A stretch of DNA of 64,000 nucleotides from positions 1,984,550 to 2,048,549 of the forward strand of contig NZ_LT984884.1 of the NCBI RefSeq assembly GCF_900258515.1, written 5' to 3'. Shown here one piece after another: positions 39,756 to 49,217 of the stretch. The position numbers and the translations under genes are program-made. Source of the stretch: Lentibacillus sp. Marseille-P4043 (GTDB lineage Bacteria > Bacillota > Bacilli > Bacillales > Amphibacillaceae). The notes under the pieces are model-generated. The model saw only the letters and a list, made by a program, of their open reading frames with translations, searched no databases and was not told where the DNA came from. Position 1 is the stretch's first letter. Every line of letters begins with the position of its first letter.

Positions 39756-40484
39756 TTACCGTTTCATCTGTAATTTGAATTTATATTTATCAGCGCGGTA
39801 GGCGGATTTTACATATTCGAGCGGGGAATTCTTGTCATCATTCAAATAGGTTATCCGTTGCATAAGCAGGATTGGGTCGCCATTCTTTAAGTTTAAGTGT
39901 TCAATTTCGAAATCATTAGCAATAACTGACTCAATTATTTGATCTCCATGTTTAATGGTGAACTTTAGTTTTTCTTCGATGAATTGGTAAAATGATGATG
40001 CAAAATTACTTTCCTGTAAATCTCCAACGATCTTTTTAGGTGTGTAAATCGTTTCTAAAGCCATTGGTTCGTTGTTTGCGAGGCGTATTCGCTTCACCTC
40101 GTAAACGGGATCCTTTATTTCCAAATTCAGTAATGAAGCAACTTCCTCTGTTGCCTTTACTAATTGAAAGCTGATTAATTTATTAGCAGGGGTCAACCCA
40201 CGCGAACGCATATCCTCACTAAAGCTTGTTAAGCCTTGTAAATCCTGTTCAAACTTTTTCTCAGCAATAAATGTACCTTTCCCTTTGCGACGATATAATA
40301 GTCCTTCAGCAGCAAGGTTATTAATTGCCTGTCTTACTGTCATTCTGCTAATATCATATTTTTCGGCATATTCCCGTTCAGAAGGTAACAATTCACCTGG
40401 GAGTAGTTGTTCTGTATGAATTAATCTTTTTATCTCTTCTTCTAATTGATAGTAGATTGGTAATGGAGAGTTTTTGTTGATCAT
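39756..40484 (-). CDS. nagR: GntR-family repressor of GlcNAc genes
   Basis: A 242-residue GntR/HutC-type regulator. The winged helix is at 1-72 (PIYYQLEEEIKRLIHTEQLL, PSEREYAEKYDISRMTVRQA, RRKGKGTFIA); the UTRA effector domain is at about 90-240 (DPVYEVKRIRLANNEPMALE). NagR/YvoA binds sites in front of the nag genes and is released by GlcN-6-P or GlcNAc-6-P. It is divergent from nagA, and two identical candidate operators exist in the locus. Confidence 0.9.
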   Translation of the reverse strand: MINKNSPLPIYYQLEEEIKRLIHTEQLLPGELLPSEREYAEKYDISRMTVRQAINNLAAEGLLYRRKGKGTFIAEKKFEQDLQGLTSFSEDMRSRGLTPANKLISFQLVKATEEVASLLNLEIKDPVYEVKRIRLANNEPMALETIYTPKKIVGDLQESNFASSFYQFIEEKLKFTIKHGDQIIESVIANDFEIEHLNLKNGDPILLMQRITYLNDDKNSPLEYVKSAYRADKYKFKLQMKR

Positions 40485-40555
40485 ATGAATCCCCTTCTAA
40501 CGATTTTACTTGTAATTTTAGCAAATAAAAAAAGTCCTGTATACACCTCTATAAA

Positions 40556-40584
40556 TGTATAGACAACTATATATATGTTATAAT
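40556..40584 (+). promoter_or_regulatory. nagA promoter with NagR operator
   Basis: TGTATAGACAACTATATAT (40556-40574) is identical to the nagE operator. TGTATA (40556-40561) and TATAAT (40579-40584) are 17 bp apart, so the operator fills the promoter spacer. Confidence 0.7.
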
Positions 40585-40620
40585 GGGGTTATTAGCTTGA
40601 AATTGGAGGATGGAACGAAT

Positions 40621-41799
40621 ATGGCTAACCAGAAGTCACTATACATTAAAAATGCGCGAATTTTTACTGAAACACAGGTGTTATCTAATGGATCATTATT
40701 GATAGAGAACGGTAAAATAAAGGAGATTTATTCAAATAATCAACAGCCTGCACAAATGGCTGAAGAAGTGGAAATAATCGATGCACTAAATCGAAATGTG
40801 ATCCCAGGATTTATTGATGGGCATATTCACGGTGCAGATAGTGCTGATGTAATGGACGCTACAGAAGAGGCACTTGACACAATGGCGAAAGCATTGCCAA
40901 AGGAGGGGACAACAAGTTTCTTGGCGACTACCATTACTCAAGCTCCGGAAAACATTGATAATGCATTAATAAACGTCGCAAACTATCAAAGTAAATCTGG
41001 ACAGGCAGATGTGATCGGGGTTCATCTGGAAGGTCCATTTATAGAAAAAAGTAAAGCGGGTGCACAGCCACTCGAATATATTATGGAACCAAACATTGAG
41101 CAGTTTCAAAAATGGCAGAAACTTTCTGGTGATAGGATAAAGACAATTACATTAGCACCTGAACATGATACGGATGGATCCTTTATTTCCTATTTGTATA
41201 AATCTGGTGTAAACGTTTCTGCTGGACATACCGGCACTGGCCTCGAGGGTATAAAAAAAGCAATTTCCCACGGAGTTAGACAAGTAACTCATTTGTGCAA
41301 TGCCATGACAGGGATTCATCATCGTGATATTGGTGTCGTTGGAGCTACACTACAGTTGGAGGAATTACGAGCGGAATTAATTGCAGATGGTATTCATGTT
41401 TCACTAGAAATGTTGCAATTAATATATGATAATATGGGAAGTGAACGATTAATTTTAATTACAGATGCGATGCGGGCAAAATGTTTGCAGGCAGGAAACT
41501 ATGAACTTGGTGGTCAGCCTGTAATTGTAACAGAAGATCGCGCTGTGTTAGAAGATGGAACATTAGCCGGTAGTATTTTAAAAATGCATCAAGGTGCTCA
41601 AAATATGTTGCAATTAAATGATGTAACAATGGAAAATGTGATTGAAATGACATCTGCAAACCCTGCCAAGCAATTAAATGTATTTGATCAAAAAGGTAGT
41701 ATTACTGTGGGAAAAGACGCCGACATGTTAATTGTCGATGATGCATTATCGATTCAACAAACAATTTGCCGTGGAATAGTGGCATATAAGGGGGAATAA
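40621..41799 (+). CDS. nagA: N-acetylglucosamine-6-phosphate deacetylase
   Basis: A 392-residue amidohydrolase. Metal and substrate motifs: VIPGFIDGHIHGADSADVMD near 58 (H-x-H), GVHLEGPFIEKSKAGAQ near 133, SAGHTGTGLEG near 198, VTHLCNAMTGIHHRD near 220 and ILITDAMRAK near 280. It converts GlcNAc-6-P to GlcN-6-P and acetate. ATG 40621 has TTGGAGGATG upstream; the longer frame from 40555 runs through the promoter. It forms an operon with nagB. Confidence 0.92.
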   Translation: MANQKSLYIKNARIFTETQVLSNGSLLIENGKIKEIYSNNQQPAQMAEEVEIIDALNRNVIPGFIDGHIHGADSADVMDATEEALDTMAKALPKEGTTSFLATTITQAPENIDNALINVANYQSKSGQADVIGVHLEGPFIEKSKAGAQPLEYIMEPNIEQFQKWQKLSGDRIKTITLAPEHDTDGSFISYLYKSGVNVSAGHTGTGLEGIKKAISHGVRQVTHLCNAMTGIHHRDIGVVGATLQLEELRAELIADGIHVSLEMLQLIYDNMGSERLILITDAMRAKCLQAGNYELGGQPVIVTEDRAVLEDGTLAGSILKMHQGAQNMLQLNDVTMENVIEMTSANPAKQLNVFDQKGSITVGKDADMLIVDDALSIQQTICRGIVAYKGE

Positions 41800-41802
41800 C
41801 CA

Positions 41803-42528
41803 TTGGAAATTATTAGAGTAAACAATTACCAGAAGATGAGTGAAAAAGCATGTGCCCTGTTAACGGATGTAATCAAAACGAAAAAGAATCCTGTTCTTGG
41901 TTTGGCAACAGGATCTACACCTGAAGGATTGTACCAACAGTTAATCGAACAGTACAGCAATGGGGAGCTATCATTTAAAAATACAACGACTTTTAATCTT
42001 GATGAATATGTTGGTCTGGAAAAAAACGATCCAAATAGCTATTATTATTACATGTATGAGAAACTGTTTAAACATATTGATATTCCAACTGATCAAGCAA
42101 ATTTGCCAAGTGGGGTAGGTAACGATTTAGAAAAAGTATGTCAGGATTACGAGCAAAAAATAAGCCAAGCAGGCAATGTTGATATTCAAGTGTTAGGAAT
42201 CGGGCTAAATGGTCATATCGGTTTTAATGAGCCAGGGACTCCATTCTCCAGCAGAACGCACATTGTTGATCTAGATGAATCAACTCGGGAAGCAAATGCA
42301 CGCTTCTTTAATTCGATTAACGATGTGCCAACGAAAGCAATTACAATGGGGATTAACTCAATTATGAATAGCAAGCAAATTGTCCTGCTTGTATCTGGAG
42401 AGAAAAAGAAAGATGCTGTGGCTCGACTAGTAAATGGTGAGATTTCGGAAAGTTTTCCAGCATCGATTCTAAAACAACATGGGAATGTTGTTTTGATTGC
42501 TGATGAGGCTGCACTTGGAAATGTGTAA
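41803..42528 (+). CDS. nagB: Glucosamine-6-phosphate deaminase
   Basis: A 241-residue isomerase-deaminase. LGLATGSTPEGLYQQL near 34, FNLDEYVGL near 65 and LGIGLNGHIGFNEPGTPFSS near 128 carry the phosphate-binding and catalytic Asp/His/Glu residues. It converts GlcN-6-P to fructose-6-P and ammonia. Start TTG, three bases after nagA, with AAGGGGGA upstream. Confidence 0.93.
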   Translation: MEIIRVNNYQKMSEKACALLTDVIKTKKNPVLGLATGSTPEGLYQQLIEQYSNGELSFKNTTTFNLDEYVGLEKNDPNSYYYYMYEKLFKHIDIPTDQANLPSGVGNDLEKVCQDYEQKISQAGNVDIQVLGIGLNGHIGFNEPGTPFSSRTHIVDLDESTREANARFFNSINDVPTKAITMGINSIMNSKQIVLLVSGEKKKDAVARLVNGEISESFPASILKQHGNVVLIADEAALGNV

Positions 42529-42550
42529 TACACAACGATGATAAATGACT

Positions 42551-42580
42551 GTGCTATATTCCAATCTTGGAATATAGCAC
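42551..42580. terminator. Bidirectional terminator nagB/yvyE
   Basis: GTGCTATATTCCA and TGGAATATAGCAC form a 13-bp stem around ATCT between convergent genes. Confidence 0.75.
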
Positions 42581-42585
42581 ATGGA

Positions 42586-43233
42586 TTATTCTCCGCTTTT
42601 TTCTACATCTATTTCAACATATTTCAAGTCTGTATCAGTAATTGTTGCTTGATCACTTGTTAATTCAACAATCCATTCCTTAAACGATTGTTCTTCACCC
42701 TTTTTCACATAAACAATTAGTTCTACCTTTTCCAAATAATGAATGGTTGATAAAAGATGCTGGGAATTGCGTATTTCATTCTCAAGCTTGCCTAACATGG
42801 TATAATCAATAGTAATAGAAATTCCTTGCATTAATTGACGTCTAACAATACCAGTTGTGTGAATGGCTTGTGATGTTGTGCTGCCATAAGCGCGGATTAA
42901 GCCCCCTGCACCAAGTTTAATACCGCCAAAGTAACGGGTAACAACAATGGTCGTATCTTTCAGGTTTTGCTTTTTTAAAACTTCTAATATTGGTACACCT
43001 GCCGTGCCACTTGGTTCGCCATCGTCATTAGCTTTTTGAATTTGATCATGTTCACCGATGAGATAAGCTGAACAATTGTGGGTGGCGTCATGATGTTTTT
43101 TCTTAATCGTTTGGATAAAGTCAAGTGCCGCTTCTTCGGTTTCCGTACGTTTCACATGGCCAATAAAGCGCGATTTTTGAATGATAATCTGGTCTGATCC
43201 TTCGTTTTTTACGGTATAATAGTTAGATAACAT
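42586..43233 (-). CDS. yvyE: YigZ/IMPACT-family protein YvyE
   Basis: A 215-residue protein with an N-terminal IMPACT (UPF0029) domain (SRFIGHVKRTETEEAALDFI, HNCSAYLIG, DDGEPSGTAGVPILE, VVTRYFGGIKLGAGGLIRAYG) and a C-terminal DUF1949-type ferredoxin-like domain. It is linked to translation factors in other bacteria; its precise role is unknown. AGGAGG precedes the ATG at 43233 (complement). It stands divergent to degS, as in B. subtilis. Confidence 0.88.
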   Translation of the reverse strand: MLSNYYTVKNEGSDQIIIQKSRFIGHVKRTETEEAALDFIQTIKKKHHDATHNCSAYLIGEHDQIQKANDDGEPSGTAGVPILEVLKKQNLKDTTIVVTRYFGGIKLGAGGLIRAYGSTTSQAIHTTGIVRRQLMQGISITIDYTMLGKLENEIRNSQHLLSTIHYLEKVELIVYVKKGEEQSFKEWIVELTSDQATITDTDLKYVEIDVEKSGE

Positions 43234-43374
43234 GTTACAATTAACCTCCTAGGCAAATAACGGTATAAGTCTGTAGGAATGATGGAATACAAAAAGGGAT
43301 AAACTTTCCAAAAAGACCCTATTAAAAAAAGAATAACTTGCGAATTATTATAGCATAGGTTGGTGGTTAGAACG

Positions 43375-44514
43375 ATGGTACGTAAAACTTCAGAAAAAGC
43401 GCTAGATACTGTAATAGACGAAATGATCGATGTTGTTGAAAATAGCAAGGATGAAATTTTTAATATAAGTGAAGCGGCCCGTAGTGATTATGAAGCACTA
43501 CAAAAGGAACTAACGGAAACCAAGGAAAAAGTACTAAAACATATCGGTGATGGAGATAAGCTTCAACAAAAGGTGCGATTTTCTAGACAGCGTTTATCTG
43601 AAGTTAGTAAATATTTCGATCGGTATTCAGAAGATGAAATACGAGAAGTTTATGAACGCACCCATAAAATGCAAACCGAATTGGCGATGCTGCGTCAGGA
43701 AGAAAAGTTACTACGAGAAAAGCGTGATGATCTACAAAGAAGATTAATTTCCTTGGACCAGACAATTGAGCGTGCTGAAGGGCTCGCAGGAAAAATAACC
43801 GTCATCCTCACCTATCTAAATGATGATTTTAAACAAGTTAATGAAATGATTGAAGAAGCAAAAGAGAAACAAGAATTTGGCCTAAAAATTATCGAAGCGC
43901 AGGAAGAAGAACGCAGAAAGATATCAAGGGAAATTCACGATGGGCCCGCGCAAATGTTAGCAAATATATTATTGCGATCAGAATTAGTTGATCGGACTTT
44001 TCGTGAAGGAACCGTTGAAAATGCCTTAAAGGAAATTAAAAGTGTGCGTGAAATGATTCGCTCATCATTGTATGAAGTACGCAGAATCATTTATGATCTC
44101 CGCCCGATGGCATTGGATGATTTAGGCCTTGTACCAACTCTGAAAAAATATCTATCAACAATTGAAGACTATCATTCTACTAAAATAGAATTTATATCCA
44201 TGGGTAGTGAAAAACGATTAAATCAAAAGTATGAAATTGCTATTTTTCGCTTAGTACAAGAAGCTGTTCAAAACGCCACAAAACATGCTGAAGCAACATT
44301 AATAAAAGTAAAGGTTGAAATGAATAAAAAACATGTGATTGTCGTCATAAAAGATAATGGTAAAGGTTTTGATACGTCTATGAAACGAGACAAATCATTT
44401 GGTTTGATCGGCATGCGTGAACGAGTAGAAATGCTAGAAGGTACGTTGACGATTGATTCGGTCATTGGCAACGGGACAACTATATTGATAAGTGTTCCAT
44501 ACACGATAGAGTGA
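43375..44514 (+). CDS. degS: Two-component sensor kinase DegS
   Basis: A 379-residue cytoplasmic histidine kinase without membrane segments. The N-terminal coiled-coil sensor region covers about 15-175; the phospho-acceptor is in RRKISREIHDGPAQMLANIL near 185; the HATPase domain has RLVQEAVQNATKHAEA and IKDNGKGFD with GLIGMRERVEML. It phosphorylates DegU to control exoenzymes, motility, competence and biofilm. ATG 43375 is preferred to TTG 43360 because AGGTTGGTGG lies before it. Confidence 0.92.
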   Translation: MVRKTSEKALDTVIDEMIDVVENSKDEIFNISEAARSDYEALQKELTETKEKVLKHIGDGDKLQQKVRFSRQRLSEVSKYFDRYSEDEIREVYERTHKMQTELAMLRQEEKLLREKRDDLQRRLISLDQTIERAEGLAGKITVILTYLNDDFKQVNEMIEEAKEKQEFGLKIIEAQEEERRKISREIHDGPAQMLANILLRSELVDRTFREGTVENALKEIKSVREMIRSSLYEVRRIIYDLRPMALDDLGLVPTLKKYLSTIEDYHSTKIEFISMGSEKRLNQKYEIAIFRLVQEAVQNATKHAEATLIKVKVEMNKKHVIVVIKDNGKGFDTSMKRDKSFGLIGMRERVEMLEGTLTIDSVIGNGTTILISVPYTIE

Positions 44515-44562
44515 CAAATAGACTATACAATCAGCCCGAAAATTCGTGACGAAAGACATATA

Positions 44563-44588
44563 TAAAGTCACTATCCATATACCGATAT
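44563..44588 (+). promoter_or_regulatory. Putative sigma-D promoter upstream of degU
   Basis: TAAA (44563-44566), 14 bp, ACCGATAT (44581-44588) is one mismatch from the sigma-D -10 GCCGATAT. It lies about 90 bp before the degU start, in the 159-bp gap after degS. Confidence 0.5.
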
Positions 44589-44673
44589 AAAGAGAAGCGA
44601 TAACTTTACACTTAAATATGTAATAGGGTAATAGATAAACTTGGAATTAGATGATGTAGGAGGAACAAAAGCT

Positions 44674-45366
44674 ATGAATAAAACCAAACTAACAAAGATT
44701 GTGTTAATCGACGACCATAAGCTATTTCGCGAGGGTGTCAAACGTATTTTGGAATTTGAACCATCATTTGATGTTGTTGCAGAAGGTGATGATGGGATTG
44801 TTGCTGAGGAAATTGTGAAAGAGCATCACCCTGATGTTGTTTTAATGGACATTAATATGCCGAATATGAATGGTGTACAGGCTACTTCAGATTTGGTTAA
44901 AAATTTTCCAAACACACATGTGATTATTTTATCTATTCATGATGATGAAAGTTATGTCACACATGCATTAAAAACTGGTGCACAGGGCTATTTATTAAAA
45001 GAAATGGATTCAGACGCATTGATTGAGGCAATTAAGGTCGTTAGTGATGGTGGATCTTATTTGCATCCTAAAGTAACACACAATTTGGTTCAAGAATATC
45101 GTCGTTTGGCACAGGACAATGTGCTCGGTTTCTCAGAATATGGTGTGGAATATCGTAAACCACTTCATTTACTTACCAAACGTGAATGTGAAGTACTACA
45201 ATTACTTGCAGAAGGTAAGAGTAACCGTGCTGTTTCTGAATCCTTGTATATCAGTGAAAAGACGGTGAAAAACCACGTAAGTAATATTTTACAAAAGATG
45301 AATGTAAACGATCGTACCCAAGCCGTTGTTTCTGCTATCCGCAAGGGATGGGTAGAAGTTATATAG
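44674..45366 (+). CDS. degU: Response regulator DegU
   Basis: A 230-residue NarL-type regulator. Receiver domain: [18 protein letters not shown] with the acidic pocket, phospho-Asp in [15 protein letters not shown] near 60, Lys in [14 protein letters not shown] near 110. The LuxR-type helix-turn-helix is at about 165-228 ([40 protein letters not shown]). ATG 44674 has GGAGGAAC upstream; the longer frame from 44641 contains that site. A sigma-D-like promoter lies between degS and degU. Confidence 0.94.
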   Translation: MNKTKLTKIVLIDDHKLFREGVKRILEFEPSFDVVAEGDDGIVAEEIVKEHHPDVVLMDINMPNMNGVQATSDLVKNFPNTHVIILSIHDDESYVTHALKTGAQGYLLKEMDSDALIEAIKVVSDGGSYLHPKVTHNLVQEYRRLAQDNVLGFSEYGVEYRKPLHLLTKRECEVLQLLAEGKSNRAVSESLYISEKTVKNHVSNILQKMNVNDRTQAVVSAIRKGWVEVI

Positions 45367-45380
45367 CGTATTTGTGAGCC

Positions 45381-45423
45381 ATGTCTAGCTTCGACGCCCA
45401 GTGCCTACGCTTTTGTTATTTCC
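45381..45423. repeat. Fragment of a dispersed TGTCTAGCT-type repeat
   Basis: CCATGTCTAGCTTCGACGCC resembles the Bacillaceae repeat TGTCTAGCTCCAGCGCC and the reverse-oriented copy at 11192. Confidence 0.4.
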
Positions 45424-45437
45424 ATAGCTTTGTTACA

Positions 45438-45474
45438 ACTGTACCCTGCTGCCATATGGTAGCAGGGTATTTTT
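45438..45474 (+). terminator. Terminator of degU
   Basis: TACCCTGCTGCCA pairs with TGGTAGCAGGGTA, followed by seven T residues. Confidence 0.9.
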
Positions 45475-45624
45475 TTCTGACGTGCATGCTTGACGATAGC
45501 TATAATATTGTGTTATTTAATTGATGCAATTTCTATTTGCATCATGTAAAATAATAATTAATCATGTAGGCTGGATTAATTTATTTTGTATTTCGGAAAA
45601 ACTTGCAGAGGAGAAGGTTCGTAA

Positions 45625-46467
45625 ATGAAGATTGCTGTAATGACAGATAGCACGGCATATATACCTGTTGAAACAAGAGAAAAACTTGGTATTCATATGG
45701 TCCCGCTTAGTGTTGTATTCGGTGATACATCCTATCAGGAAGAAGTCGACATAACGACAGAAGAATTTTATCAAAAAGTAAGACAAGCAGAGGAATTACC
45801 AAAAACCTCGCAACCATCAATTGGATACATTACATCTAAATTGAACGAGCTTGCTGCTGATTATGATGCCGTTATTTCTATTCATTTATCAAGTGGTATT
45901 AGTGGTACACTTCAAGCAGTCGCTAGTGCTGGAGAAATGGTTGATGGAATAAAAGTTTACCCTTATGATTCAGAGTTAAGTTGTATGGCACAAGGATTTT
46001 ATGTATTAGAAGCAGTCGAGATGGTTAAGGCTGGTCACACACCAGAAGCCATCATTGATCGGTTTAATGAAATGAAGCAAAGCATGCGCGCCTATTTTAT
46101 GGTAGATGACTTAAAGAATTTACAGCGCGGCGGCCGCCTAAATAGTGCACAAGCTATTGTTGGAAGTTTGTTGCAAGTGAAGCCGATTCTTCATTTTGTT
46201 GATAAAGTAATTGTTCCATTTGAAAAAATTCGTACACGCAAAAAAGCATTAAATCGAATTATTGGATTGGTAGAAGACGATATCAACAAGGGGAAAGATC
46301 TCAGGGTAGTTGTTATCCATGCGAATTGTGAGCATGCGGCGATTGAATTACAGAAAGAAATCGATGAGAAATCGCCAACCCTAGATAGTTCGATAAGCTA
46401 TTTTGGACCAGTAATCGGTACACATTTAGGTGAAGGAGCATTAGGTGTTGCTTGGTATGCGAAATAG
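45625..46467 (+). CDS. degV: DegV/FakB-family fatty acid-binding protein
   Basis: A 280-residue two-domain protein. The N-terminal IAVMTDSTAYIPVETREKLG and VPLSVVFGD are DegV hallmarks; SQPSIG near 70 and SSGISGTLQAV near 93 bind the fatty-acid carboxylate; LNSAQAIVGSLLQVKPIL follows near 174. FakB proteins present fatty acids to the kinase FakA. It has its own start with AGAGGAGAAGG upstream and lies between degU and comFA, as in B. subtilis. Confidence 0.9.
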   Translation: MKIAVMTDSTAYIPVETREKLGIHMVPLSVVFGDTSYQEEVDITTEEFYQKVRQAEELPKTSQPSIGYITSKLNELAADYDAVISIHLSSGISGTLQAVASAGEMVDGIKVYPYDSELSCMAQGFYVLEAVEMVKAGHTPEAIIDRFNEMKQSMRAYFMVDDLKNLQRGGRLNSAQAIVGSLLQVKPILHFVDKVIVPFEKIRTRKKALNRIIGLVEDDINKGKDLRVVVIHANCEHAAIELQKEIDEKSPTLDSSISYFGPVIGTHLGEGALGVAWYAK

Positions 46468-46547
46468 AGAATATGAATAGAACTGCCAGCCATGGCCTCG
46501 GCTGGTAGTAATGTTTTCCCCATTATACCCTCAGGAGTGTGATTCAA

Positions 46548-47951
46548 TTGAATAGTACAGAAGCGCTTCAAGATTACTCGAAACATTTTTCCGGGAAACT
46601 ATTATTACGAAGCGAAATACCGCTGGAAGATGAAGCCTTTCAACAACTTGTTATTACAGGACATTTTACTCCATTTTCTTCAATTACCAAAACATTTTAT
46701 CAACAACAATGCAATCGCTGTGGAAACAAACAAGCTTCATTATTTGCTAAGATTCCCTGTCAGTCTTGTCATAAAGTCCATCTGTATTGTCGGAAATGCA
46801 TTGAGATGGGCCGTGTGATGGAATGTGAGTACCTTTATCAATGGACAGGACCACATCCGGATTGGTCGACACACAAAGACCCTTGTTTTTGGGACGGAGA
46901 GCTTACTGATCATCAACAATCTGCGGCAGATCGAATTGTGACGGCGATTGGAAATAAGGAGTCGGAATTACTTGTTTGGGCCGTTTGTGGAGCAGGTAAA
47001 ACCGAAATGCTTTTTCAGGGAATTACGAAATCACTTCAACTAGGTCAGCGTATTTGTTTAGCAACCCCAAGGGCAGATGTTGTCCGTGAACTCCTTCCTC
47101 GTATTAAGCAAGCCTTCCCGCACGTGTCAATCCAGGGGTTGTATGGCGGGAGTGAAGAAAAAGTTGCCAATGCACAGTTTATCCTTGCCACAACCCATCA
47201 GTTACTTCGGTTTAAGCATGCTTTTGATGTTCTGATTATAGATGAGATTGATGCTTTTCCATTTCATGCTGATGCATCACTTCCTTTTGCAGCCAGTCGA
47301 GCAAAAAGAACAAAAGGTACGATGATTTATTTAACGGCAACACCACGAAAAATCCAGCGAATGCAAATCGAACGTAAAAAACTTCCACATGTTTTTGTAC
47401 CAATCCGATTTCATGGTCATCCATTACCTATCCCTACACTGAAAATGTGTCTTAACCTGAAAAAGAATTTAGCCAACACTACCCCGCCTAAGACGTTCCT
47501 AAAATGGATGAAAAATCGAATCAATCCAAAACGTCAATTATTAGTATTTGTCCCAACGATAAAATTAGCTGAAAGATTAAAAACTGACCTAACGAGACGA
47601 TTACTTGCGACGAAAGTGCTGAAAAAGGCTACAGATATTACTTTTGTCCACGCATCAGATCCAGACCGTGAGAAGAAAGTGCAGTTATTTAGAGAAAAAC
47701 AAATTTTTGTACTTGTAACAACAACCATTTTAGAGCGAGGGGTTACGTTTCCTTCCGTTGATGTTGTTGTTTTTGATGCTGGACATGTCGTGTTCGACGA
47801 GGCAGCATTAGTTCAAATTGCAGGACGTGCTGGTAGAAGTCCTGATGATCCTACAGGTGAAATACTGTTTTTACATGATGGAAAAACAGAAGCGATGGTA
47901 CAAGCGGTAAGATCAATTCGTAACATGAACAAGCGGGGAGGTTTTCGTTAA
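46548..47951 (+). CDS. comFA: Late competence DNA translocase/helicase ComFA
   Basis: A 467-residue DEAD-like ATPase of the DNA uptake machine. A Cys4-type zinc finger (CNRCGNKQ, CQSCHKVHLYCRKC) at about 57-88 precedes the helicase core: Walker A WAVCGAGKTEM near 144, DEID box LIIDEIDAFP near 230, TATPRK near 265, and motif VI QIAGRAGRSP near 432. TTG 46548 is preferred because AGGAGTG overlaps GTG 46539. It drives import of single-stranded DNA with ComFC. Confidence 0.92.
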   Translation: MNSTEALQDYSKHFSGKLLLRSEIPLEDEAFQQLVITGHFTPFSSITKTFYQQQCNRCGNKQASLFAKIPCQSCHKVHLYCRKCIEMGRVMECEYLYQWTGPHPDWSTHKDPCFWDGELTDHQQSAADRIVTAIGNKESELLVWAVCGAGKTEMLFQGITKSLQLGQRICLATPRADVVRELLPRIKQAFPHVSIQGLYGGSEEKVANAQFILATTHQLLRFKHAFDVLIIDEIDAFPFHADASLPFAASRAKRTKGTMIYLTATPRKIQRMQIERKKLPHVFVPIRFHGHPLPIPTLKMCLNLKKNLANTTPPKTFLKWMKNRINPKRQLLVFVPTIKLAERLKTDLTRRLLATKVLKKATDITFVHASDPDREKKVQLFREKQIFVLVTTTILERGVTFPSVDVVVFDAGHVVFDEAALVQIAGRAGRSPDDPTGEILFLHDGKTEAMVQAVRSIRNMNKRGGFR

Positions 47952-47952
47952 G

Positions 47953-48636
47953 ATGCATTGTTTATGGTGTGATCAGCAACTGATCCCAGAAATGAGCTGG
48001 AGAACGATTCTTTTTTTGTCCAAGCAAACGTATCTTTGTGAGACTTGTGAGTGTAAACTTGAGTTGCTTGAGGGGGAGCGATGCAATAAGTGTAGCAGGA
48101 TTAGTGAGAAGCCTGTCTGTTCCGATTGTTTGCGTTGGGAACAATATAAATTAGGTTACGACCCTTTGGTTAATAATTATTCTGTTTTTGTTTATAATGA
48201 AGCGATTCAGGAAGTCATCACAAGATGGAAATATCGTGGTGACTATTGTTTAGGCGATATTTTTAAGGTGAATTTTTATCAAGCCTTTAAACAGCATTTT
48301 AATTTTTTGCCTAAGGAAACAGTGACGGTCCCAATACCATTAAGCGCGGAAAGGTTGAAGGATCGCGGCTTTAATCAAGCAAAGATGTTAGCCGACTTTT
48401 TACCTCTTCCATGTCAAGAAATCATTACACGCATTGATGGAGAAAAACAATCGAAGAAGACGAGGAAAGAGCGGATATTTTCAAAAAATCCATTTACACT
48501 CACCAAAAACATTAACAAACCAATCATTTTGGTCGATGATATATATACAACAGGTACAACTTTGAGGCATGCAGCTGAACTGTTAAAAGAGGGAGGCTGT
48601 CCTAACATTTATGCGTACACATTGATTCGTGGATAG
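47953..48636 (+). CDS. comFC: Competence protein ComFC (phosphoribosyltransferase-like)
   Basis: A 227-residue protein with an N-terminal zinc-binding region (CLWCDQ, CETCECKL, CNKC, CSDC) and a C-terminal PRTase fold; the PRPP-binding loop is IILVDDIYTTGTTLRH near 194. It partners ComFA in transformation. It begins one base after the comFA stop; comFB, which lies between them in B. subtilis, is absent. Confidence 0.9.
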   Translation: MHCLWCDQQLIPEMSWRTILFLSKQTYLCETCECKLELLEGERCNKCSRISEKPVCSDCLRWEQYKLGYDPLVNNYSVFVYNEAIQEVITRWKYRGDYCLGDIFKVNFYQAFKQHFNFLPKETVTVPIPLSAERLKDRGFNQAKMLADFLPLPCQEIITRIDGEKQSKKTRKERIFSKNPFTLTKNINKPIILVDDIYTTGTTLRHAAELLKEGGCPNIYAYTLIRG

Positions 48637-48691
48637 CGGATTTAAAGTGGCTATATGTTATAATAGAGTAAAAAAACTTGGGGGATTCATG

Positions 48692-49120
48692 ATGGCTGAA
48701 TTAGCAAATTGCTCACGTTGTGGTGCAGTTTTCGTTAAAAATATTCGTGACATATGTCAAGAGTGTTACAAAGAGGAAGAAAAAGCATTTAATGTGGTAT
48801 ATAGTTTTTTACGTAAAAGAGAAAATAGGGAAGCAACATTGACGGAAATTGTTGATGCAACAGGGATTGAAGAGAAATTAATAATCAAATTTATTAAGGA
48901 AAAGCGATTACGAACATCCCAATTTCCAAAACTTGCCTACCCGTGTGAACGATGCGGAAAAAATATTGTGACAGGCAAATTGTGTGAGTCCTGTTCACAG
49001 GAAATTTTGCAAGACTTGGAAGAGCAGGAAAAACTGGAACAACGGCAATTGGCCAGAGAAGAAGCAGAAGCGAAGAAAAATATTTATTACAGCATAGACA
49101 GTCGAAATAAAAATCAATAA
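48692..49120 (+). CDS. yvyF: Flagellar operon protein YvyF (TIGR03826 type)
   Basis: A 142-residue protein with two Cys pairs at the N-terminus (CSRC, CQEC) and two more at about 90-110 (CERC, CESC), a helix-turn-helix-like middle (ATLTEIVDATGIEEKLIIKF) and a Glu/Lys-rich C-terminus. The function is not settled; it is always found at the head of the flgM operon. MAELANC at 48692 matches the family start and CTTGGGGGA is its ribosome binding site; ATG 48689 is also possible. Confidence 0.85.
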   Translation: MAELANCSRCGAVFVKNIRDICQECYKEEEKAFNVVYSFLRKRENREATLTEIVDATGIEEKLIIKFIKEKRLRTSQFPKLAYPCERCGKNIVTGKLCESCSQEILQDLEEQEKLEQRQLAREEAEAKKNIYYSIDSRNKNQ

Positions 49121-49147
49121 AACATACCTTTACTTTTACGAAAATAT

Positions 49148-49155
49148 GCCGATAA
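49148..49155 (+). promoter_or_regulatory. Sigma-D -10 element upstream of flgM
   Basis: GCCGATAA is a perfect sigma-D -10 at about 62 bp before flgM. The -35 (TAAA expected 15 bp upstream) reads TTTA, so promoter strength is uncertain. Confidence 0.4.
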
Positions 49156-49217
49156 TAAAGACAGGAAATGATGGCAATGGACGGAACATGTAACGAAAGG
49201 TAGGGTGGTTTTTAAAA

